From Sinorhizobium fredii (GTDB lineage Bacteria; Pseudomonadota; Alphaproteobacteria; Rhizobiales; Rhizobiaceae), in NCBI RefSeq assembly GCF_002944405.1, contig NZ_CP024310.1:1550001-1614000 (forward strand): a stretch of 64,000 nt of DNA, read 5' to 3'. The translations under genes and the position numbers were made by a program. The notes under the pieces are model-generated. The model worked only from the letters and a program-made list of their open reading frames with translations, ran no database searches and was not told where the DNA came from. Each line of letters begins with the position of its first letter. The first letter of the stretch is position 1. Shown here piece by piece: positions 60,284 to 64,000 of this stretch.

Positions 60284-61411
60284 CGAAAGCCGTGAAGACT
60301 CGGGCAGAGGCTTTCCTGCCGCTGAATCCGGATGCATCCACATCATCACCAGGTCGTAGAACACACTGAGAATGATCGGCCCAAGGAAGAGGCCGATCAG
60401 CCCGTAAGAGAGTGTGCCACCGAGCACCCCGAGTAGAATGACAAGCGTTGGGGTCGACAGTCCGCGCGCCACCAGGATCGGCTTCATGACGTTGTCGATG
60501 ATGAGAAGCGGCATCAGCAAGAGTGTGAGCAGGATGGCCCGGCCGAAATCCATCTCCAGCCAGGCCCAGGTCATTACCGGCAGCAAGACCAGTGCGGGCC
60601 CGATTTGAACGATACAGAGGATGAGGACGACGAAGGCTATTGCGCCGGGTGCCGGAACATCGAACAGACTCAGCACCAAGGCGCAGAGAAAGGCCTGTAG
60701 CAGCGCAACGCCGATGACGCCGCGGGCGACGTTGCGGATCGTCGCCGCCGCCAGGCGCACGAAGCCGATGCCCCTGTCGCCACCCATCCTGCTGGCGAAA
60801 CCCTCCGCCATTTCGGCAAGACGCTCTCCGGACCGGAAAAGAAGGCCGGCGACAAGCACTGAAATCACGAAGCCGAGCAAGTCCACGCCCAGGCTGGCGA
60901 TCTTACCGAGAACTTTGCTCCCCGCGTGCAGCAGCGACGGCTCGAACTGTCTCAAAACGGTTTCGAGGTTGCCGGCCGTCATGCTCCAGGCAGCATGGAT
61001 GCGCTCGCCGACGAGCGGCCAGTTGCGGACACTCTCGGGTGGTACTGGCAGTTGCAACGCACCATCGTCGAGCCTTGCGAGCAGCGCCTGGACTCCTTCC
61101 GCAAAGCTGAGGGCAATGGCCGCGAGCGGACCGACGATGATGACCAGACAGACCATCGTGATCAGGCCCGCCGCCAGCCGCGGCCAGTCACCGAGCATGG
61201 CCGAAATGGCGGAGTAGGCCGGATACAGTGCCACGCACAGGATCGCCGCCCAGACGAGAATAACCGCGAACGGCGCGATCAACGTTAGGGACCAATAGGC
61301 GAACAGCCCGATGATGCCGATCCTGGCGATCTCCGTGATCTTAGCCTCGACGGATGATCGTCCGACCATGTCGTCGCTGACCGGATTCACTCGGGATGGA
61401 TCGACATCCAT
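60266..61411 (-). CDS. AI-2E-family (PerM-like) membrane transporter
   Basis: The 381-residue protein has about eight hydrophobic segments and the family layout: a two-helix N-terminal unit (SLTLIAPFAVILVWAAILCV), a periplasmic region, then LPVMTWAWLEMDFGRAILLT and the C-terminal signature DNVMKPILVARGLSTPTLVI, LGVLGGTLSYGLIGLFLGPI. AI-2E/PerM proteins are exporters or ion antiporters; AI-2 export is not proven for most. No operon partner on its strand. Its stop overlaps the convergent TPR gene. Confidence 0.88.
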   Translation of the reverse strand: MDVDPSRVNPVSDDMVGRSSVEAKITEIARIGIIGLFAYWSLTLIAPFAVILVWAAILCVALYPAYSAISAMLGDWPRLAAGLITMVCLVIIVGPLAAIALSFAEGVQALLARLDDGALQLPVPPESVRNWPLVGERIHAAWSMTAGNLETVLRQFEPSLLHAGSKVLGKIASLGVDLLGFVISVLVAGLLFRSGERLAEMAEGFASRMGGDRGIGFVRLAAATIRNVARGVIGVALLQAFLCALVLSLFDVPAPGAIAFVVLILCIVQIGPALVLLPVMTWAWLEMDFGRAILLTLLLMPLLIIDNVMKPILVARGLSTPTLVILLGVLGGTLSYGLIGLFLGPIILSVFYDLVMMWMHPDSAAGKPLPESSRLSSVTRN

Positions 61412-61747
61412 TTTCGTTTCTCACGGCTCCAACGCACTCCGGGAGATGCTACGCCGACTAGGGCGCCATGGCAGTAACATACCGTAGCATACGCCATTCG
61501 ACGTTCCCCATCCGAGTCTCTGCTCTTACAGATAGCAATGAGAAGAGCCGGCTCCGCATCGATGCTGATGGAGAAGGCTGGCCACGGGGGAATATTGACT
61601 GCGATCAATGCCCAGCGGGCACATCTCGCGTATCATTATGCTTGAATAATCAAGGCCATCCGTCCCGAGCTTTCTCTATTCGTATTCGAGCGTACCGCTT
61701 TCGCGCAGCAACCGAATACATGGCCTTTCTTCAGGAGGAGCGCATAG
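61412..61747. other. Divergent intergenic region
   Basis: This lies between the starts of the AI-2E-family gene and the membrane protein gene at 61748. It must carry both promoters. No clear hexamers, operator or RNA gene was recognised. Confidence 0.4.
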
Positions 61748-62245
61748 ATGGAAGAATCTTTGCATCCGGCCGCGGCTGACCATTTGCCGCCTTTCATCAC
61801 CGCGCCGGGGCAGACCGACGTCCTCTTCAACGTGATGGCCGTCTTCGTCCTGCTGATGATCTTCCTTGTCGGCATTCTGTACCTCCGCCTGCACGCGCTT
61901 CCGGAGCACATGGCGCATGGTGCCAGCAAAGCGCAGTTGCAGATCGTCGGCGCCTTGGGCCTGATCGCGCTCTTCACCCACAATCATCTCTTCTGGATCG
62001 CGGCCCTGCTGCTCGCCATGATCGAGTTCCCGGATTTCTCGTCCCCGGTCAGATCGATGGCCCGTTCGCTGGCGAGGATTGCCCGTCGCGACGGGGAACT
62101 GGAAGAGGCGGAGGCAAGCCAACCCTATTCCGAGGCGGCGCCGATCGAACCCCGACCGAACAACCCGCCATCGGAGCCGCCGCAATGGGTGCCGCTCGAA
62201 ATCAAGCCAGCCACGGCCGACGAAAAGGCGGAGCGGAGGGGCTGA
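61748..62245 (+). CDS. Inner membrane protein of unknown function
   Basis: The 165-residue protein (ATG 61748, AGGAGGAG upstream) has two membrane helices: MAVFVLLMIFLVGILYL (30-46) and IVGALGLIALFTHNHLFWIA (66-85) continuing into ALLLAMIEF. The C-terminal tail is cytosolic and Pro/Glu-rich (EPRPNNPPSEPPQWVPLEIK). It is three bases before the HlyD-like gene, and the SulP gene follows, so all three form one operon. I recognise no named family; it may be a subunit of a small-molecule or anion transport unit. Confidence 0.72.
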   Translation: MEESLHPAAADHLPPFITAPGQTDVLFNVMAVFVLLMIFLVGILYLRLHALPEHMAHGASKAQLQIVGALGLIALFTHNHLFWIAALLLAMIEFPDFSSPVRSMARSLARIARRDGELEEAEASQPYSEAAPIEPRPNNPPSEPPQWVPLEIKPATADEKAERRG

Positions 62246-62248
62246 ACC

Positions 62249-63478
62249 ATGCTCGAATTCCTGATCTGTTCGCTGCTCACCATCTTTCCGGACTTCCTGT
62301 TTCGCCGCTATGTCCAGGGCAAGCGCATCGGCCGGGAGATCAATCTTTACTCGATGTGGTTCGAGCTGCGTTACGGCATTACCGCCTGCGTGATCCTGAC
62401 CGTCTCGCTGATCACGATGATCTTTTACTTCCATCCTTCGACCACCAACGTCACCGCGGTGTTCCGCACCGTTACGATCCTACCCGAATCCAACGGCCGC
62501 GTGGCGGAGGTGTTTGTCGGCACCAACGAGAAGGTGGCGTCCGGCGCGCCGCTCTTCCGCCTCGACAACAAGGAGCAGCAGGCAGCGCTCGAGACCGCAC
62601 GCCGCCGCGTTGCGGAAATCGACGCCGAGATGACCGTGGCGCAGAGCGAACTTGCCTCGGCCGATGGCCTGATCGCTCAAGCCGAGGGCGCCTATCTCCA
62701 GGCGCTAAACGAACTCGAGACGCAGGTCGAACTGAACACGCGCAATCCCAATATTGTTGCTAGGCGGGAAATCGAGCGGCTGCAGGTCGCCGCGGATGGC
62801 CGCAAGGGCGGGCTTGCCGCCGCTGTCTCGAACAAGCAGACGCTGGAGACGAAGATCGCCTCGCTTCTGCCGGCGCAGAAGGCGAGCGCGGAAGCGGCAC
62901 TTGCCCAGGCTCAGGTGGAACTGGACAAGACGACTGTACGTGCCGGCGTAGCCGGCACCGTGCAGCAATTTACGCTCAGGCCCGGCGACATCGTCAATCC
63001 GATGATCCGCTCGGCCGGTATCCTCGTGCCGGAGGACCGGCGCATTGGGCTAATCGCCGGCTTCGGTCAGATCGAGGCGCAGGTGATGAAAGCCGGGATG
63101 ATCGCCGAGGCGACCTGCGTCGGCAAGCCGTTCACCATCATTCCGATGGTGGTCACCGAGGTTCAGGACGTCATCGCCGCCGGACAGTATCGGCCGACGG
63201 ACCAGCTCGTCGACGTACAGCAGCTGGCGCGCCCCGGCACCCTGACCACCTATCTGGAGCCGCTTTATCGGGGCCAGCTTGCCGGAATCCCGCCGGGCAG
63301 CAGCTGCATCGCGAACGCCTACACCAGCAATCACGACGAATTGCATGCGCCGGGGATCAGCACGACGCGCTGGCTGTATTTGCATATCGTTGACGCGGTG
63401 GGGCTTGTGCACGCGGCCATCCTCCGCCTGCAGGCGCTGCTCTTGCCCGTCCAGACGCTGGTCCTGACGGGACATTGA
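62249..63478 (+). CDS. HlyD-family membrane fusion protein
   Basis: The 409-residue protein has a hydrophobic N-terminal segment (GITACVILTVSLITMIFYF, near 43-61). A lipoyl/barrel half (VTILPESNGRVAEVFVGTNE), a helical hairpin (about 105-225, KEQQAALETARRRVAEIDAE) and the second half (KTTVRAGVAGTVQQFTLRPG) follow. This is the EmrA/YibH-type adaptor. A further C-terminal hydrophobic helical region (IVDAVGLVHAAILRLQALLL) is unusual. GCGGAGGGG precedes the ATG. No outer membrane channel or MFS pump gene is adjacent in the window; the partners are a small membrane protein and a SulP transporter. Confidence 0.85.
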   Translation: MLEFLICSLLTIFPDFLFRRYVQGKRIGREINLYSMWFELRYGITACVILTVSLITMIFYFHPSTTNVTAVFRTVTILPESNGRVAEVFVGTNEKVASGAPLFRLDNKEQQAALETARRRVAEIDAEMTVAQSELASADGLIAQAEGAYLQALNELETQVELNTRNPNIVARREIERLQVAADGRKGGLAAAVSNKQTLETKIASLLPAQKASAEAALAQAQVELDKTTVRAGVAGTVQQFTLRPGDIVNPMIRSAGILVPEDRRIGLIAGFGQIEAQVMKAGMIAEATCVGKPFTIIPMVVTEVQDVIAAGQYRPTDQLVDVQQLARPGTLTTYLEPLYRGQLAGIPPGSSCIANAYTSNHDELHAPGISTTRWLYLHIVDAVGLVHAAILRLQALLLPVQTLVLTGH

Positions 63479-63494
63479 TGCGGAGGTGACGGGG

Positions 63495-64000
63495 ATGCAA
63501 CTCACCCTCCCTCGCCTGCCACTCATTGCCAACCTTGCTGGCTATCAGGCGAACTGGCTGCGCAGCGACCTCTCGGCCGGATTGGCGATCGCAGCGGTCG
63601 GCCTGCCGAGCGCCATCGCCTATCCGGCCATCGCCGGCCTGCCGCCGGAGACCGGCCTTTACGCAAGCATCACGCCGCTCGTCGCCTACGCCCTCTTCGG
63701 CCCGTCGCAGCGCCTGATCGTCGGGCCGGACGCGGCGACCATGACAGTGCTGGCCGCGGTGCTCACCACGGTCTACGCCACGCCCGGCGTGACCGAGGAT
63801 CGGGTGACTGTCGCCGCGTTGCTGGCGCTTGCCGTTGGCGCCTTGTGCCTGATCGCACGGGTCGTGCGGCTCGGCGTGCTTGCGACGTTCCTGTCGCGCC
63901 CGATCCTGATCGGCTTTTTTGCCGGCATCTCGCTTTCGATCCTGATCGGCCAGATCGACCGGGTCACCGGCGTCGATATCGAAGCTGACGGCCTCATCGC
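63495..64000 (+). CDS. SulP-family anion transporter, 3' end cut by window edge
   Basis: From ATG 63495 (GGAGGTGACGGGG upstream) an open frame of 168 codons runs off the right edge. It shows the SulP N-terminal pattern: LRSDLSAGLAIAAVGLPSAI, AYPAIAGLPPETGLYASITP, LVAYALFGPSQRLIVGPDAA and FLSRPILIGFFAGISLSILI. SulP proteins carry sulfate, bicarbonate or dicarboxylates. The usual C-terminal STAS domain cannot be checked here. It is 16 bases after the HlyD-like gene and probably in the same operon. Confidence 0.9.
   Translation, partial: MQLTLPRLPLIANLAGYQANWLRSDLSAGLAIAAVGLPSAIAYPAIAGLPPETGLYASITPLVAYALFGPSQRLIVGPDAATMTVLAAVLTTVYATPGVTEDRVTVAALLALAVGALCLIARVVRLGVLATFLSRPILIGFFAGISLSILIGQIDRVTGVDIEADGLI

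Overview
The window looks like accessory or megaplasmid/chromosomal DNA of a rhizobial alphaproteobacterium, most likely Sinorhizobium/Ensifer. This is an inference: base composition is GC-rich, overlapping start/stop codons of the ATGA and TGATG type are common, a FixK-like regulator is present, an intergenic element resembles the rhizobial RIME repeats (48628-48737), and integrase remnants of a type common on rhizobial plasmids occur. No rRNA, tRNA or CRISPR array was seen.

Layout. 1-3.7 kb: a gene cut by the left edge, an AraC regulator, a coiled-coil hypothetical gene and a decayed TPR gene. 3.7-14.5 kb: a compact divergent catabolic locus. Leftward from a GntR regulator run a TIM-barrel enzyme, a four-gene polar-amino-acid-type ABC importer, a shikimate/quinate dehydrogenase, a CHMI-family tautomerase, a type II 3-dehydroquinase and a Gfo/Idh/MocA oxidoreductase. 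Rightward run an intradiol dioxygenase, an HpaH-like hydratase, an HpaI-like aldolase and a signal-less solute-binding-like protein. Both promoters carry a near-identical 15-bp element in the -35/-10 spacer. 14.5-18.3 kb: a VapBC toxin-antitoxin pair followed by decayed genes (NmrA-like, TetR, a conserved unknown). 18.3-21.8 kb: a two-component system divergent from a MipA/OmpV outer membrane protein. 22.2-37.1 kb: a patatin lipoprotein and two RND efflux operons. The first (outer membrane factor, adaptor, pump, membrane methyltransferase) has a one-base frameshift in the pump. The second (adaptor, FAD monooxygenase, pump) encloses a hydroxylase.

37.2-46.5 kb: two winged-helix/TolB-like/TPR regulators, integrase fragments, a GNAT acetyltransferase, an AAC(6')-I-like aminoglycoside acetyltransferase, a LigD remnant, three tandem secreted Ser/Gly/Thr-repeat proteins with a 30-residue membrane peptide, and a frameshifted XRE regulator. 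46.5-57.2 kb: a GH25 lysozyme-like lipoprotein, then an L-idonate/gluconate locus (SMP-30 lactonase, L-idonate 5-dehydrogenase, 2-ketoacid reductase, gluconate 5-dehydrogenase, gluconokinase, a beta-hydroxyacid dehydrogenase, a small dimeric-barrel protein) with a LacI regulator and two matching GntR-type palindromic operators. A quinone oxidoreductase/SDR/HxlR group is embedded in it. 57.3-64 kb: a FixK-like regulator, a third TolB/TPR protein, an AI-2E-family permease, and a membrane protein/HlyD-like/SulP cluster cut by the right edge.

The most promising undescribed systems are the hybrid quinate/shikimate plus meta-type catabolic locus with its paired operators, the secreted repeat-protein trio, and the monooxygenase-containing efflux operon. 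The intact operons are separated by stretches rich in broken genes (2.7-3.3, 16-18.1, 38.8-39.5, 42.9-43.1 and 45.7-46.1 kb), which suggests repeated insertion and decay.
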